From an uncultured Oscillospiraceae bacterium (GTDB lineage: Bacteria > Bacillota > Clostridia > Oscillospirales > Acutalibacteraceae), in the NCBI GenBank assembly GCA_910588935.1, contig CAJUSM010000038.1, positions 1-26,847 on the forward strand: a DNA stretch of 26,847 nt. Reading direction: 5' to 3'. Both the position numbers and the translations under genes were made by a program. Numbering within the stretch: the stretch's first letter is position 1; every line of letters begins with the position of its first letter. Below, piece by piece: positions 14,342 to 22,585 of this stretch. A model generated the notes under the pieces. It was not told where the DNA came from and searched no databases. It worked only from the letters and a program-made list of their open reading frames with translations.

Positions 14342-15238
14342 TTAGAAAAGCTTTAGAAACCGGAGCTGCTTTGTCTCCCGCTCCACCTGGGCCAGCCCAA
14401 GAAACACCTGGTTAGGGTCATACACACAGAGCCTGGCGCCGTCTTCAGCTGGCTTTCCCAGCCGAATCCGCCCCAAATCCAAAGAGCCGCCATTGCAAAA
14501 CCGCTGGGCCTGGGCCAAGGTAATGGTCACCTTGCCCAATTTTCGGAACAGAACCTCTACCGGCTGCACTGCTAAATCCAGCTGATTTTGTTCGGCCAGC
14601 TCCTGCAGCCGTTCCAGGCTCACGGCGTCCTGTTGGGTAAAGCCACAGGCGGCTGTGCGCCTAAGCCTGCACATTGTGCCGCAGGTTCCCAGGGTTCGGG
14701 CAATATCTTCTATAAGAACCCGGATATAGGTTCCCTTGGAGCAGGACACCACCAGGGTTCCCTGGCGGGCAATGGGATCGTAGCTTTCCAAAACCAAGGA
14801 GCGAATGGTTACCTGCCGGGCAGGCCGCTCCACCTCCAGCCCTTGCCTGGCCAGCTTGTAAAGCCTTTGGCCATTCACGGAAACCGCGGAGTACATGGGG
14901 GGAACCTGCATAATCTTCCCCCGAAAGCCCTCTAGGGCCTGTTCCAAGGCCTCCCGGCCAACCGGGGTAGAATCTTTTTCTAAAAGGGCGCCGGTAATAT
15001 CCCCGGTATCAAAACGCTCTCCCAGCCGGAACCCGGCCCGGTACGCCTTATCCTCGTCCGGCAAAAGGCTGGCGGCTTTGGCGGCCCGGCCTAAGAGCAG
15101 AGGGAGCACGCCGGTAGCCATAGGATCTAGGGTGCCGGTATGGCCAATCTTTTTTTCTTTTGCAAGGCCCCGCGCTACGGCTACTGCATCGAAAGAGGTA
15201 AAACCGGAGGGCTTGTCGAGAATGATGACGCCGTTCAT
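14342..15238 (-). CDS. truB: tRNA pseudouridine-55 synthase
   Basis: A 298-residue enzyme that converts U55 of the T-loop of tRNAs to pseudouridine. It begins MNGVIILDKPSGFTSFDAV. The catalytic motif GHTGTLDPMATGVLP carries the nucleophilic Asp (about residue 38), followed by AYRAGFRLG, QVPPMYSAVSVNG and GTYIRVLIEDI. A PUA-like C-terminal part (RKLGKVTITL...) is present. AAAGGAG lies 6 bases before the ATG. It lies 29 bases after the DHH phosphoesterase gene in the rimP-ribF operon. Confidence 0.96.
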   Translation of the reverse strand: MNGVIILDKPSGFTSFDAVAVARGLAKEKKIGHTGTLDPMATGVLPLLLGRAAKAASLLPDEDKAYRAGFRLGERFDTGDITGALLEKDSTPVGREALEQALEGFRGKIMQVPPMYSAVSVNGQRLYKLARQGLEVERPARQVTIRSLVLESYDPIARQGTLVVSCSKGTYIRVLIEDIARTLGTCGTMCRLRRTAACGFTQQDAVSLERLQELAEQNQLDLAVQPVEVLFRKLGKVTITLAQAQRFCNGGSLDLGRIRLGKPAEDGARLCVYDPNQVFLGLAQVERETKQLRFLKLF

Positions 15239-15267
15239 AGAAAGCTCCTTTCTTGGGAACGCGGCCC

Positions 15268-16239
15268 CTAAGCCAGGTTGGCCAAATAGGCCCGGCAGGC
15301 CGCAAGCATTGTTTGCCGGGCCTCTTCCATGGTCATTTCGGCCAGGGTACAGCCGGCGGCCCCCGCATGGCCGCCACCCCCAAATTTGCCGCAGATCTCC
15401 GCCGCGTTAGCCGGGGGATTGACCCGCACGCCAACCTTAATTTTTCCATCTGGTTTTTCCTTTAGGGTAACGCCCACCAAGACTCCCTCAACCTGCCGGG
15501 GCATGTCGGCAAGGGAGCCCAGCTCGTCCTCTGTAGCCCCGGTAGCCTTGTAGATGGAGAGAGGGATCTGGACAAGGGCCGCTTTGCCTTGGCAGGCAAA
15601 CTCCATGCTTTCTGCTACCAGTCCCTCGGCCTGGATCTGGGCCCGGCTTTTGGTTCCAAATATTTTCTGGTTAATATCTCCGGCTTCCGCTCCCAGCTCC
15701 AGCATTTCGGCGGCGGTGCGCAGGGCGTGGGGGCTGGTGTTTCGGTGCCGGAAACAGCCGGTGTCTGTAGCAATGCCGGTATAAATGCTGTTGGCCAGCT
15801 CTTTGCTGGGGGCAGCCCGCAGCTTCTGCAGCAGCAGCCAGACCATTTCCGCGGTGGCGGCAAAGCTTGGGCACACCCAGCTGGTGGGGGAAAATGACTT
15901 GTGGGTGCTATGGTGGTCAATGGCAAGCTCGATTCCATGGCCGAATTTGTCCCAGGCATCCCCCAAAAGGCTGGGGTCGGCCACGTCTACGGTTACAATG
16001 TGGGCTGGGGAAAATTCCTGCTTTTCCATCCCTTCAAACAGGTAGGAGAACCGGGGGGGCACCGGGTCCCCACAGTACCAGGAGGCCCGTTTGCCTAAGG
16101 CCCGCAGCCCCCACACCAGGCCGGCCATGGAGCCTAAGGCGTCTCCGTCTGGGTTGGCGTGGCAGATGACCAAAATATCGTCCCAGCTTTTTAGCAGCTG
16201 GGCGGCCTGTATATAGCCAGGCCCCTTCTCAAATGTCAA
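15268..16239 (-). CDS. nrnA: DHH-family phosphoesterase (NrnA-like oligoribonuclease)
   Basis: A 323-residue DHH/DHHA1 phosphoesterase. Motif I is ICHANPDGDALGS, motif II VDVADPS, motif III DHHSTHK, motif IV GIATDTGCFRH, and the C-terminal DHHA1 domain has GGGGHAGAAG. Relatives degrade nanoRNAs of 2-5 nt, pApA or pAp. No ATG precedes motif I, so I chose TTG at 16237-16239. It has a purine-rich GGAGGAGGAGGAA upstream and gives the normal distance to motif I. This start lies inside the end of rbfA (11-base overlap). The Shine-Dalgarno is thus the codons of the acidic tail of RbfA. The symbol is by family similarity; pAp or c-di-AMP-product hydrolysis is possible. Confidence 0.85.
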   Translation of the reverse strand: MTFEKGPGYIQAAQLLKSWDDILVICHANPDGDALGSMAGLVWGLRALGKRASWYCGDPVPPRFSYLFEGMEKQEFSPAHIVTVDVADPSLLGDAWDKFGHGIELAIDHHSTHKSFSPTSWVCPSFAATAEMVWLLLQKLRAAPSKELANSIYTGIATDTGCFRHRNTSPHALRTAAEMLELGAEAGDINQKIFGTKSRAQIQAEGLVAESMEFACQGKAALVQIPLSIYKATGATEDELGSLADMPRQVEGVLVGVTLKEKPDGKIKVGVRVNPPANAAEICGKFGGGGHAGAAGCTLAEMTMEEARQTMLAACRAYLANLA

Positions 16240-16612
16240 CTTCTTCCTCCTCCTCCGGCGGGGCCTCGGGAATATCCAGCTCGGCCAGTTTTTTGGAAAT
16301 GTTCGCCCCGTATTCAATGGAATCCGTAGCTTTAAAAATCAGCTCCGGCGCGTGGCGGAGCTTGAGCCTGTGCCCCAGCTCCCGGCGAATATAGCCGGCG
16401 GCGGATTTCAAGCCCTTCACGGCCTCTTTGGAGCGGTCCAAGCCCTCCACGGTGCTTACATAGGCGGTGCAGTAGGAGAGGTCGTTGGTCACCTCCACCC
16501 GCACCACGCTCAAAAGGCAGCCGGTCACCCTGGGGTCCTTCAGCTCCCGCAGAATCGCCGTCAACTCCCGGCGCACGTCCTCTGTAATCCGTCCCAATTT
16601 ATGTCCAGACAT
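16229..16612 (-). CDS. rbfA: ribosome-binding factor A
   Basis: A 127-residue KH-like protein that helps mature the 16S rRNA 5' end and 30S subunits. Characteristic parts are LGRITEDVRRELTAILREL, KDPRVTGCLLSVVRVEVTND, SAAGYIRRELGHRLKLRHAPEL and DSIEYGANISKKL. The tail is a run of glutamates whose codons also form the ribosome-binding site of the next gene. The ATG at 16612 has AAGGAGG 5 bases upstream; an upstream TTG in frame is unlikely. Confidence 0.94.
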   Translation of the reverse strand: MSGHKLGRITEDVRRELTAILRELKDPRVTGCLLSVVRVEVTNDLSYCTAYVSTVEGLDRSKEAVKGLKSAAGYIRRELGHRLKLRHAPELIFKATDSIEYGANISKKLAELDIPEAPPEEEEEVDI

Positions 16613-16630
16613 AGTGTCCTCCTTCAAAAG

Positions 16631-17173
16631 TCAAAACAACAGGTAGAAGAACAGGGCAGTTTCCGCTTTTACGTGGCGATGCCCCAGCATACGGTACCGC
16701 AGGGTGTTGACCCCTCCCAGCTGAAAGCCCTGCTTTAGGTAGAACCGGCAGGCCGCCAGATTGTAATCCTGGGTTTCCAGGCACAGGCCGGTAAGGTCCC
16801 GCTCTTTTGCCCAGCGAACGGCCTGGCCCATCAGCGCCGTGCCCACGCCCTTGCCCCGATGGGCGGTAAACACCTCTAGGTGGTCCACATAGCCGCAGCC
16901 AATATGGGTATGCTCCAGGGCAAGATATCCCAGGCAGGCGCCCTCCTCCCAGGCCAAGAAGATCACATTGCCGCCGCCCTGGGCGTATTCCTCCAATTCC
17001 TTCCGGGACAGGGCGGGGTTGGTTTCTGTCCGGGCGGGCTGGGAATACAGCTCCTCCTCATAACTCCAGACGCCCCGGGAAAGGACGGGGCAAAATTTAC
17101 CCACAATGGGAAAGGGCTGGGGCGCAAGGTCCAGCCCCTCCAGAAGTTGGGGGGTCAGGGTTCGAATTTCCAT
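16631..17173 (-). CDS. GNAT acetyltransferase resembling streptothricin acetyltransferase
   Basis: A 180-residue GNAT protein. The acetyl-CoA loop is FTAHRGKGVGTALM (about 104-117), preceded by GYVDHLEV. The C-terminal half (GLCLETQDYNLAACRFYLKQ, then GFQLGGVNTLRY and ALFFYLLF) is strikingly like the streptothricin N-acetyltransferase SatA/Sat-4 group in pattern (LETQD-N-ACxFY, VDTxLY). It may acetylate streptothricin-like compounds or another amine; resistance is not shown. It sits between infB and rbfA, the place of ylxP in B. subtilis, and is co-oriented with the operon. RBS GGAAGG lies about 10 bases before the ATG. Confidence 0.82.
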   Translation of the reverse strand: MEIRTLTPQLLEGLDLAPQPFPIVGKFCPVLSRGVWSYEEELYSQPARTETNPALSRKELEEYAQGGGNVIFLAWEEGACLGYLALEHTHIGCGYVDHLEVFTAHRGKGVGTALMGQAVRWAKERDLTGLCLETQDYNLAACRFYLKQGFQLGGVNTLRYRMLGHRHVKAETALFFYLLF

Positions 17174-17219
17174 GCAGGCACGCCTTCCTTTCTATTTCAA
17201 TTCTCATAGGAAACTCCTG

Positions 17220-19613
17220 TCAGTCCCTGTACTCCTCCATCTCATAGGCCTCCAGGATATCTCCCTGCTTAATGTCCGCGAACTTCTCCAGAGTAATGCC
17301 GCAGTCGTAGCCATCGGCCACCTCCCGCACGTCGTCCTTGAAGCGGCGTAGGGAGGCAATCTTGTCGTCGGCCACAATAATGCCGTCCCGTACCACCCGG
17401 ACCTGGGCGCTGCGGGTGATTTTGCCGCTGGTAACATGGCCGCCAATAACAATGCCCACATTGGAGATTTTGTAGGTCTCCCGGCACTCTGCCCGGCCCA
17501 GGGCCACCTCTCGAAACTTGGGGGCCAGCATACCCTTCATGGCGCTTTCAATTTCCTCAATGCAGTCGTAAATAATGCGGTACAGCCGCATATCCACCCC
17601 GTCCCGCTTGGCGTTTTCCTCTGCCACTGGGTCGGGGCGCACGTTAAAGCCTACAATAATGGCGTTGGAGGCATTGGCCAGCATTACGTCGCTTTCGCTG
17701 ACCGCGCCTACGGCGCCGTGAATAATATGCACCCGTACCTCTTCGTTGGAAAGCTTTTCCAAAGACTGGCGCACTGCCTCCACCGAGCCCTGAACATCGG
17801 CCTTCACGATGATTTTCAGCTCCTTCATCTCACCCTCGCGCATCTGGTCAAAGAGGTTATCAAGGGTGACCTTGGTCTGAGCCCGGAAGGTCTCTTCCTT
17901 TTGTTCGTCCAGGCGCTGCTGCACCAGTTCTCGGGCCAGGCGTTCGTCGGAGACCGCGTTAAAGGTATCGCCGCCCACAGGCACATCGTTGAGGCCTGTA
18001 ATCTCTACCGGCACAGAGGGGCCTGCCTCGGTAACTTTTCGGCCCTTGTCGTCCATCATAGACCGCACCCGGCCTACAGTGGCCCCGGCTACCAGGGTAT
18101 CGCCAGCATGGAGGGTGCCGTTTTGCACCAGTACTGTGGCAATGGGGCCCATGCCCTTATCCAGCCTGGCCTCAATCACAGTGCCTCTGGCAGCCCGGTC
18201 CGGGTTGGCTTTCAGCTCCATCATATCAGCGGTAAGGATAATCATTTCCAGCAGGTCGGTGATACCCTCCTTGGTGTGGGCAGAAACCGGGATGCAGGGG
18301 GTGTCGCCGCCCCAGTCCTCTGGCACCAGCTCGTATTCGGTAAGCTGCTGCATAACCCGGTCTGGGTTTGCCCCTACCTTATCCATCTTGTTAATGGCTA
18401 CAAGAATGCTGACCCCCGCTGCCTTGGCGTGGTTGATGGCCTCTACGGTTTGGGGCATAATGCCGTCGTCCGCGGCCACCACCAGCACGGCAATGTCGGT
18501 AACCTGGGCACCCCGGGCCCGCATGGTAGTAAAGGCGGCATGGCCAGGGGTGTCCAAGAAGGTGATGTCCCGGCCGCCTGCCTTAACCCGGTAAGCGCCA
18601 ATGTGCTGGGTAATGCCGCCGGCCTCCCCTTCGGTAACATTGGAGTGGCGGATGACATCTAGAATAGAGGTTTTGCCGTGGTCAACATGGCCCATAACCA
18701 CCACCACTGGGGCCCGGGAAACCAGGTTGGCCTCGTCGTCCTCGCTGTCATCGATAATCCGCTCCTCAATGGTGACCACCACTTCCTTTTCCACCCGGGC
18801 ATGGAACTCGTCGGCCACCAGCACGGCGGTGTCAAAATCGATGGTATCATTGATGGCGGCAAAGACGCCCAGGCCCATAAGCTTTTTAATGATTTCCGGG
18901 GCAGAAACCTTTAGGCGCAGGGCAAAGTCCCCCACAGTAATCTCCTCTGGAACCTCGATGGTAATATGCTTTGCCTTGCGCTCCAAGGCAATGCGGCGCA
19001 AGCGCTCAGCCTCGGTCTCTCGCTTGCCCCGGCGCTGCTGGCCCCTTCGTTGCTGGTTGCGGTTGGTAAACTTTTGCTTTGTTACCACATTGTCCTGGCG
19101 GCTGACCTTTTGGTCGGCCAGGCGGTCATATTTCTCGTTGTACCGGTCAATGTTTACATTGCTGGACCGGGTGTCCACCACCCGGCGGGTGGGCTGCTTG
19201 GGCTCCTGCACGGCAACTGGTTGGGGCTTTTGCTCTTGGGGCTTTTGCTCCGGCGCTTTCTGTTCCTGGCCTTTTTGGTCCTGGGGCTGGCCTTGGCCGC
19301 CCTTGGCGGAGTCGCCCTTTGGGGGCTGGCTGGGCTTTCCTTGGCTGCCCCGGCCCTTTTGCGCCTGGGGCTGCTTAGGGGCCGGCTGGGCCTCGGGCTG
19401 GCGGGGGGCAGTGCGCTGGGCAAAATACTTGTCCAGATCCTCCATGTTCCGCTGCTGGGTAAAGGACTCCAGCACCACGTCCAGCTCAGCCTCCTCCAGG
19501 GCGGTCATATACTTTTTGGGCTCGGGGAAATACTTGGCTAGGGTGTCGATTACCTCTTTGTTGGGGATATTCAGATCCTTGGCCACTTCCCGCACTCTGT
19601 ATTTTATCATCAT
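17220..19613 (-). CDS. infB: translation initiation factor IF-2
   Basis: A 797-residue GTPase that places initiator tRNA on the 30S subunit. An N-terminal IF2N domain (MMIKYRVREVAKDLNI, residues 1-55) is followed by a low-complexity Gln/Pro/Lys linker (about 66-145) and a basic stretch (185-215). The second IF2N is at 218-275 and the G domain has G1 GHVDHGKT (308-315), DTPGH (354-358) and NKMD (408-411). Domains II-IV follow, ending VGIVIGGHVTSGKI and the DIKQGDILEAYE region. The start overlaps the ylxQ stop (ATGA); AAGGAGG lies upstream. A second ATG three bases on is equally usable. The long repetitive linker is typical of variable IF2 N-terminal regions. Confidence 0.97.
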   Translation of the reverse strand: MMIKYRVREVAKDLNIPNKEVIDTLAKYFPEPKKYMTALEEAELDVVLESFTQQRNMEDLDKYFAQRTAPRQPEAQPAPKQPQAQKGRGSQGKPSQPPKGDSAKGGQGQPQDQKGQEQKAPEQKPQEQKPQPVAVQEPKQPTRRVVDTRSSNVNIDRYNEKYDRLADQKVSRQDNVVTKQKFTNRNQQRRGQQRRGKRETEAERLRRIALERKAKHITIEVPEEITVGDFALRLKVSAPEIIKKLMGLGVFAAINDTIDFDTAVLVADEFHARVEKEVVVTIEERIIDDSEDDEANLVSRAPVVVVMGHVDHGKTSILDVIRHSNVTEGEAGGITQHIGAYRVKAGGRDITFLDTPGHAAFTTMRARGAQVTDIAVLVVAADDGIMPQTVEAINHAKAAGVSILVAINKMDKVGANPDRVMQQLTEYELVPEDWGGDTPCIPVSAHTKEGITDLLEMIILTADMMELKANPDRAARGTVIEARLDKGMGPIATVLVQNGTLHAGDTLVAGATVGRVRSMMDDKGRKVTEAGPSVPVEITGLNDVPVGGDTFNAVSDERLARELVQQRLDEQKEETFRAQTKVTLDNLFDQMREGEMKELKIIVKADVQGSVEAVRQSLEKLSNEEVRVHIIHGAVGAVSESDVMLANASNAIIVGFNVRPDPVAEENAKRDGVDMRLYRIIYDCIEEIESAMKGMLAPKFREVALGRAECRETYKISNVGIVIGGHVTSGKITRSAQVRVVRDGIIVADDKIASLRRFKDDVREVADGYDCGITLEKFADIKQGDILEAYEMEEYRD

Positions 19614-19942
19614 ATGGAATCTTCCTCCTTGTCTTCCGTCTCCTTGGGCAGGGCGCTCAGCACCGCGCCCGCGAAGCCCTTGTCCGTTAGGGCCACCACG
19701 CCGGCCCGAACCCCGCAGGCCCGGCCCAGCTGCTCCATATCCGCCTCTGGCAGCCGCAGGCTGGGAATTCCCGCCCGTTCTGCCTCGTATCGCAAATTTT
19801 TAAAGGTTTTTTCCGAAACATCCTTTGCCGCAATGAGCAGGGCCGCCCGCTTGGCCCGGGCTGCCCCGGCGCAGGCGTCAAACCCGGCCTCTAGCCGGCC
19901 TGCCCGCTTGGCCAGGCCCAGCAAAGAGAGCAGCTTATCCAT
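19610..19942 (-). CDS. ylxQ: L7Ae-family RNA-binding protein (YlxQ)
   Basis: A 110-residue L7Ae/L30e/S12e-type protein: LLSLLGLAKRAGRLEAGFDA, KRAALLIAAKDVSEKT, then GRACGVRAGVVALTDKGFA. Such proteins bind kink-turn RNA; YlxQ sits in the nusA-infB operon across Firmicutes. The family start MDKLLSLLG (ATG at 19942) overlaps the end of ylxR by 8 bases. A GTG at 19951 is a second possible start, closer to an AAGGAAGG site. It ends in an acidic tail and overlaps infB by 4 bases. Confidence 0.9.
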   Translation of the reverse strand: MDKLLSLLGLAKRAGRLEAGFDACAGAARAKRAALLIAAKDVSEKTFKNLRYEAERAGIPSLRLPEADMEQLGRACGVRAGVVALTDKGFAGAVLSALPKETEDKEEDSI

Positions 19943-20282
19943 GGCCCTCACGTCCTTCCTTAAAAAGCGGGGGGCCAGGCTGCTTTTGCTCCTGTTCCAG
20001 CCGTTCCTCCAGCTCTTGGTAAACCTGGTCTGGTATTTTACAGGAGAAAGCCCGCTCCAGCCGGCGGGCCTTTCTGGCCAAGCGCAAGCATTCTGGGTCT
20101 GGGCAAAGATAGGCCCCCCGGCCTGGCTTTTTCCCTGTAAGGTCTAGGCTGATCTCCGGGGGCAGGGGCTTGCCGCCCTCCTCCTGCTTTTCTGGGGCTT
20201 TTACCACCCGAACCAGCTCCTTTTTGGGCTTCATTTCGCCGCAGCCTGTGCACATGCGCATAGGCGTTTTCCTCTGGCGCAC
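19935..20282 (-). CDS. rnpM: YlxR/RnpM RNA-binding protein
   Basis: A 115-residue DUF448 (YlxR) protein, described in Bacillus as an RNase P modulator. Signature parts are RKTPMRMCTGCGEMKPKKEL at the N-terminus and GRGAYLCPDPECLRLARK with LERAF later. Four cysteines (CTGC and C...C) could hold zinc. The frame opens further upstream to a GTG at 20303, but a full AAAGGAGG lies within those codons, 7 bases before the GTG at 20282, so that GTG is the start. An unusual linker of about 15 residues rich in Glu/Pro lies in the middle. It lies 30 bases after nusA. Confidence 0.92.
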   Translation of the reverse strand: MRQRKTPMRMCTGCGEMKPKKELVRVVKAPEKQEEGGKPLPPEISLDLTGKKPGRGAYLCPDPECLRLARKARRLERAFSCKIPDQVYQELEERLEQEQKQPGPPLFKEGREGHG

Positions 20283-20312
20283 AGCTTTCCCTCCTTTCCG
20301 CACAGCGGTCCC

Positions 20313-21404
20313 TTATTCCTCGTCTTCGCCGTAGAACCCGCTTTCCGGCTTAATGTCAATTTTCCAGCCGGTAAGCCTGGCGGCCAGCCGGGCGTTTTGG
20401 CCCTTATTGCCAATGGCCAAAGAGAGCTGGCTGTCCGGCACGGTAACCCGGCAGGCCCTGGTTCCATCTTCCGCCGGCTCCACAGAGAGCACAGTGGCGG
20501 GGGAGAGGGCGGCGGCAATAAATTTTTGGGGATCCTCGCTATACTCCACAATATCGATTTTTTCCCCTCGCAGCTCCTCCACAATCTCGTTCACCCTGGC
20601 GCCCCTGGCGCCAATGCAGGCGCCTACCGCGTCCACATCTGGGTTGTGGCTGATAACCGCCAGCTTGGTGCGGGAGCCGGCCTCCCGGGAGACAGCCTTA
20701 ATCTCTACGGTGCCATCGTAGATCTCGGGAACCTCGGTTTCAAACATCCGCTTTACCAGGTCAGGATGGGTGCGGGAGATAATGGCCTTGGGCCCTTTTT
20801 CCGTATCCCGCACATCTACCACATAGACCTTAATATAGTCCCCTTCCTTAACAGGCTCCTCGCCGATCTGCTCGTTTTTGGGCAGCACGGCCTCAGCCTT
20901 GCCAATGCGCAGGGAGAGCGCGCCGGTTTTGGGGTCTACCCGCTCTACCAGGCCGCTGACCAGCTCTTGGTGCTTGCTCTGGAATTCCTGCATCAGCTGG
21001 CCCCTCTCGCTGTCCCGTATGCCCTGGCGGATAATGTTCCGGGCGGTTTGGGCAGCTACCCGGCCAAACTGCTTGGTGTCCAGCCGGATGCCCACGGTGT
21101 TCTCCAGCTCGGCCATGGGGGAGATTTGGCGGGCGGCGTCCAAAAGGATTTCTCTGTCTGGGTTTTCTATCTCCTCCACCACAATTTTCCGCAGGAATAC
21201 CTCAAATTTTCCTGTTTTTGGGTCCACCTCAATATCCACGTCCTCATTGCCGTAGTTGTTTTTGCAGGCGGTGGCAATGGCCTTTTTAATTTTATCCAGC
21301 ATAAAATCCACAGGAATGCCCTTTTCCTTTTCCAGCAGGGCCAAGGCCAAAAACAGCTCCTCGTTTCCTTGCTGCTCGGGCTCCTTTTTCTTTTTGCGTA
21401 CCAT
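20313..21404 (-). CDS. nusA: transcription termination/antitermination factor NusA
   Basis: A 363-residue RNA polymerase-binding factor. The N-terminal polymerase-binding domain has GIPVDFMLDKIKKAIATACK and later RQGIRDSERGQLMQEF. S1 lies at about 140-205 (SGLVERVDPKTGALSLRIG, VKEGDYIKVYVVDVRDTEKGP). KH1 has ISRTHPDLVKRMFETEVPEI and DAVGACIGARGARV, and KH2 has SQLSLAIGNKGQNARLAARL. It lacks the acidic repeats of E. coli NusA, as usual in Firmicutes. AAAGGAG precedes the ATG. Unusually, a GNAT gene lies between rimP and nusA, with a structured gap of 142 bases. Confidence 0.97.
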   Translation of the reverse strand: MVRKKKKEPEQQGNEELFLALALLEKEKGIPVDFMLDKIKKAIATACKNNYGNEDVDIEVDPKTGKFEVFLRKIVVEEIENPDREILLDAARQISPMAELENTVGIRLDTKQFGRVAAQTARNIIRQGIRDSERGQLMQEFQSKHQELVSGLVERVDPKTGALSLRIGKAEAVLPKNEQIGEEPVKEGDYIKVYVVDVRDTEKGPKAIISRTHPDLVKRMFETEVPEIYDGTVEIKAVSREAGSRTKLAVISHNPDVDAVGACIGARGARVNEIVEELRGEKIDIVEYSEDPQKFIAAALSPATVLSVEPAEDGTRACRVTVPDSQLSLAIGNKGQNARLAARLTGWKIDIKPESGFYGEDEE

Positions 21405-21454
21405 TTTTCCTAACCACTCCTTTTGTGAAATATGGCAAGTGCATGTTCTGGCGG

Positions 21455-21547
21455 GGCAAAAGGGGCCCCTTGCCTATGTTTTCCCAATCAGCGCGCTATG
21501 GCCGTCCCCAGGGCGGCCGGGGCCAAAAGGGGACGTGCCGCCGCGCT
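21455..21547 (-). promoter_or_regulatory. strong hairpins between the GNAT gene and nusA
   Basis: A two-part stem AGCGCG/CGCGCT (21490-21495, 21542-21547) and CGTCCCC/GGGGACG (21503-21509, 21529-21535) encloses a GC-rich loop and begins at the GNAT stop codon. A second stem around GGGGCCCC lies at 21455-21474. Neither is followed by a clear T-run. They could shape mRNA processing or attenuation ahead of nusA. Confidence 0.5.
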
Positions 21548-21981
21548 TACAAAACCGTAAAGTCTGTCCATTCTACATGGTTATACACCATAATATCTTC
21601 TGTTTTCCTCATCCCAATTTTTTCATAAAAGGGGATGGCATTTTCATTTGGGCAGGTATACATAATAATATTTTCCTCCCCGCCTGCCGTTTCCAAAGCC
21701 TTTTTCACCAGCGCCCCGCCCAGGCCTTGGCCGGTCCAGTCCCGGACCACGCCTAGGTCGGTAAGAAAAAGCCAGTAGGCAAAGTCTGTAATACCAAAGC
21801 AAACGCCCACCAGCCGGCCGGCCCGGTCTCTGGCCGCCAGGCTTACCGGCGCCTTTGCCGTTAGGGTTTGAATCCGTTTTTCAAACCGTTCCTTTGGGTA
21901 CTGGGAGCCCAGGTCTGTCTGTTTTAAAAAATTCACATACTCCTCTGGTGTAAGCCTTTCCTCCTGAATGGAGTATTCCAT
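21547..21981 (-). CDS. GNAT family N-acetyltransferase
   Basis: A 144-residue GNAT enzyme. The acetyl-CoA loop is VVRDWTGQGLGGALVKKAL (about 80-98), preceded by LFLTDLGV and followed by IIMYTCPNENAIPFYEKIGM, where the Asn and Tyr are typical. The substrate is unknown; small-molecule amines or protein N-termini are possible. AAGGAGGG lies about 9 bases before the ATG. It lies 35 bases after rimP within the operon, a position with no gene in the standard rimP-nusA arrangement. Confidence 0.83.
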   Translation of the reverse strand: MEYSIQEERLTPEEYVNFLKQTDLGSQYPKERFEKRIQTLTAKAPVSLAARDRAGRLVGVCFGITDFAYWLFLTDLGVVRDWTGQGLGGALVKKALETAGGEENIIMYTCPNENAIPFYEKIGMRKTEDIMVYNHVEWTDFTVL

Positions 21982-22016
21982 AGGGCTTTCCCTCCTTCTG
22001 CTGGGCCGCTTAGGGC

Positions 22017-22505
22017 TTAAAAATCCTCATCGTCCAGTGCGCAAACCCAGGCCAGCTCTTTCTTTTCCAGGGTAACGCTGGTGTCCTCGTCCAGCTGAAG
22101 CTCCAGCTGGTCGCTGTCCGCCTCCAGCAGCAGGCCCTCCAGCTCCCGGGTGCCGTCCTCCAGGGGACGGATGAGCCGGGCCCGCACAGGCTCGCCCAAA
22201 TAGGCCTGGAAGTGGCTGGGGCGGTGAAGCTTACGGTTTAGCCCAGGGGAAGAGACCTCCAGCACATATTCCTGGGGCACCGGGTCCTCTTGGTCCAATA
22301 CGGGATCAATGGCATGGGTCATATCCACACAGTCGTCAATGCCCACGCCCCCTTCCTTATCAATATAAATGCGCAGCACCCATTCGGCCCCTTCTTTTTG
22401 GTATTGCACATCCCAAAGCTTTAGCCCCAGCTCCTGGGCCAGGGGCTGGGCCAGCGCCAGAACCCGGGGGGCCACGCCGCCCTTTGGTTTTTCAGAAGAA
22501 CCCAT
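22017..22505 (-). CDS. rimP: ribosome maturation factor RimP
   Basis: A 162-residue protein needed for 30S maturation. It shows the N-terminal domain (LGLKLWDVQYQKEGAEWVLR, IYIDKEGGVGIDDCVDMTHA, YVLEVSSPGLNRKL) and the C-terminal SH3-like domain (LEGLLLEADSDQLEL, ending LDDEDF). The ATG at 22505 (MGSSEKPKGG) follows a GGAAAGG region and the promoter at 22586-22614. Upstream in-frame ATGs at about 22565 would lie within a few bases of the transcript start and lack a site. It is the first gene of the large operon. Confidence 0.93.
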   Translation of the reverse strand: MGSSEKPKGGVAPRVLALAQPLAQELGLKLWDVQYQKEGAEWVLRIYIDKEGGVGIDDCVDMTHAIDPVLDQEDPVPQEYVLEVSSPGLNRKLHRPSHFQAYLGEPVRARLIRPLEDGTRELEGLLLEADSDQLELQLDEDTSVTLEKKELAWVCALDDEDF

Positions 22506-22585
22506 TCTTAATCCCGACCTTTCCTTAACAAACGGAAAGAGCGGGTCGCCCCACTCTTTCATCATCCTAACTATTCACTGTAATA

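Noticed and set aside
17436..18662. 408-codon plus-strand ORF
   Set aside because: Antisense to infB with biased composition; a GC-driven shadow frame.
18601..19803. 400-codon plus-strand ORF
   Set aside because: Antisense to infB and ylxQ; its low-complexity region mirrors the IF-2 linker.
20397..21413. 338-codon plus-strand ORF
   Set aside because: Antisense to nusA; no start signal and no recognisable domain.
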